Assembly (NCBI GenBank): GCA_025963955.1
Contig: JAOPZU010000018.1
Location: 1-6,120 of the forward strand
DNA from: Solirubrobacterales bacterium
GTDB lineage: Bacteria; Actinomycetota; Thermoleophilia; Solirubrobacterales; Solirubrobacteraceae
Reading direction: 5' to 3'
Length of the DNA stretch: 6,120 nucleotides
Shown here: piece by piece, positions 5,328-6,120 of the stretch
Numbering within the stretch: the stretch's first letter is position 1
Layout of the letters: each line of letters opens with the position of its first letter
The notes under the pieces: model-generated
Databases searched by the model: none
The model's input: the letters and a program-made list of their open reading frames with translations, nothing else
What the model was told of the DNA's origin: nothing
Made by a program: the position numbers and the translations under genes

Positions 5328-6120
5328 ATGCGCCTGCGCGAGCACCTGCGCGACCCCCTCTACCGCAGCGCCTACGCGCTGATGGCGAGCACGGTCCTCA
5401 CCGCCCTGCTGGGCGTCGGGTTCTGGGCGCTCGCCGCGCGAACCGCCTCCGCCAGGGAGATCGGGCGCGACGCGGTCCTCATCTCTTCGCTCATCACGCT
5501 CTCGAGCATCTGCCAGCTGAACCTCGTCGATGCGCTCGTGCGCTTTCTTCCCGGCGTTCGCAACCGCGATCGGAGCCGCCGCATCGCCGCCGCCTATGCC
5601 GCGAGCGCGGCCGCGGGCCTGCTCGGCGGGACGGCTTTCGTCCTGGGCGCTCCGCGGGTGTCCGCCCGGTTGGCGTTCCTCCAGGGCGACCGCGCGACGG
5701 CGGTGGTCTTTGTCGCGGCCATGGGCCTGTGGGGCATCTTCGTCCTGCAGGACGCCGTCCTCACCGCGCTGCGGCGCGCGACCTGGCTGCCCGCCGAGAA
5801 CGCCGCCTACAGCCTGGCCAAGATCGCCCTGCTCCCCCTCGTCCTCGCGGCGGGCAGCGCCCACACCGTGTTTCTGGCGTGGGTCCTGCCGACGCTCGTC
5901 GTCGTCCCGGTCATCAACATCCTGCTCCACGTCCGGGTCCTGCGCCCGGCCGCCCGCAGCGCCCCGGACGCTGCCGCCCGCCGGCTTGAGCTCCGCGGCC
6001 GTGGCCTGGCCCGCTTCATGCTCCAGGACTACGCCGGCTTCGTGCTCGGCCAGTCGGCGATCACGCTGGTGCCCCTCGTCGTCATCGCCAGGCTCGGCAG
6101 CGAGCAGAGCGCCTGGTTCT
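5328..6120 (+). CDS. Wzx/MATE-type polysaccharide flippase (polysaccharide biosynthesis membrane protein), 3' partial
   Basis: The frame stays open to the right edge; 264 residues are visible from ATG 5328. It begins MRLREHLRDPLYRSAYALMAST, a basic start before the first helix as in the polysaccharide-transport (MVF superfamily) proteins that flip lipid-linked glycan units to the outer face. Hydrophobic segments lie at about 17-38, 46-68, 88-108, 122-146, 160-177, 181-203 and 236-255, about half of a family member that usually has 12-14 helices over 400-500 residues. The segment LNLVDALVRFLPGVRNRDRSRR (helix 2 end and basic loop) matches the usual N-LxxxLxRFLP region. An in-frame GTG at 5292 would add 12 residues (VRGVSALTAPHL); neither start has a Shine-Dalgarno sequence, so the choice is uncertain and leaderless translation is possible. 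It is divergent from the glycosyltransferase operon and presumably exports its product. Confidence 0.9.
   Translation, partial: MRLREHLRDPLYRSAYALMASTVLTALLGVGFWALAARTASAREIGRDAVLISSLITLSSICQLNLVDALVRFLPGVRNRDRSRRIAAAYAASAAAGLLGGTAFVLGAPRVSARLAFLQGDRATAVVFVAAMGLWGIFVLQDAVLTALRRATWLPAENAAYSLAKIALLPLVLAAGSAHTVFLAWVLPTLVVVPVINILLHVRVLRPAARSAPDAAARRLELRGRGLARFMLQDYAGFVLGQSAITLVPLVVIARLGSEQSAWF

Noticed and set aside
5304..5930. Minus-strand frame of 208 codons opposite the flippase
   Set aside because: Its product is charged, Asp/Arg/Gln-rich low-complexity. The + strand frame has a textbook flippase helix pattern and stays open to the window edge.

Overview
The window is very GC-rich, with strong G/C third-position bias and GTG starts. 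Its genes look like a surface or extracellular polysaccharide locus of a high-GC Gram-positive bacterium, most likely an actinomycete-type lineage. A deep-branching group such as Thermoleophilia is possible, but no marker gene in the window proves it, so the taxonomic call is inference.

Layout. On the + strand, positions 1-783 hold the catalytic domain of a secreted GH16 (laminarinase-like) glycoside hydrolase whose 5' end lies outside the window. It is followed after 9 bases by a small gene for an unrecognised 79-residue protein (793-1032). On the - strand, a compact four-gene operon reads from about 5095 (or 5152) down to 944: a DPM1-type GT2 glycosyltransferase, a second GT2 glycosyltransferase with an extra N-terminal module, a small four-helix membrane protein, and a large polytopic membrane protein with a C-terminal soluble domain. 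All three junctions are 4-base stop/start overlaps (GTGA, ATGA, GTGA), so the genes are probably translationally coupled. The last gene of this operon converges on the 79-aa gene and overlaps it by 89 bases. Divergent from the operon, a Wzx/MATE-type polysaccharide flippase starts at 5328 (or 5292) on the + strand and runs off the right edge. The region between the two divergent units (about 5153-5291) contains a strikingly AT-rich patch with several short palindromes, and probably carries both promoters and an operator.

How the genes could work together (inference): the two GT2 enzymes build a lipid-linked or nascent glycan on the cytoplasmic side, the flippase exports it, the large membrane protein (GT-C-like or polymerase-like) acts on the outer face, and the GH16 enzyme trims or remodels the exported beta-glucan-type polymer. 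The known parts are ordinary exopolysaccharide machinery. The less explained parts are the 79-aa protein, the small four-helix protein coupled to the large membrane protein, the N-terminal module of the second glycosyltransferase, and the palindrome-rich divergent promoter. No RNA genes, CRISPR arrays, insertion sequences or clear rho-independent terminators were seen.
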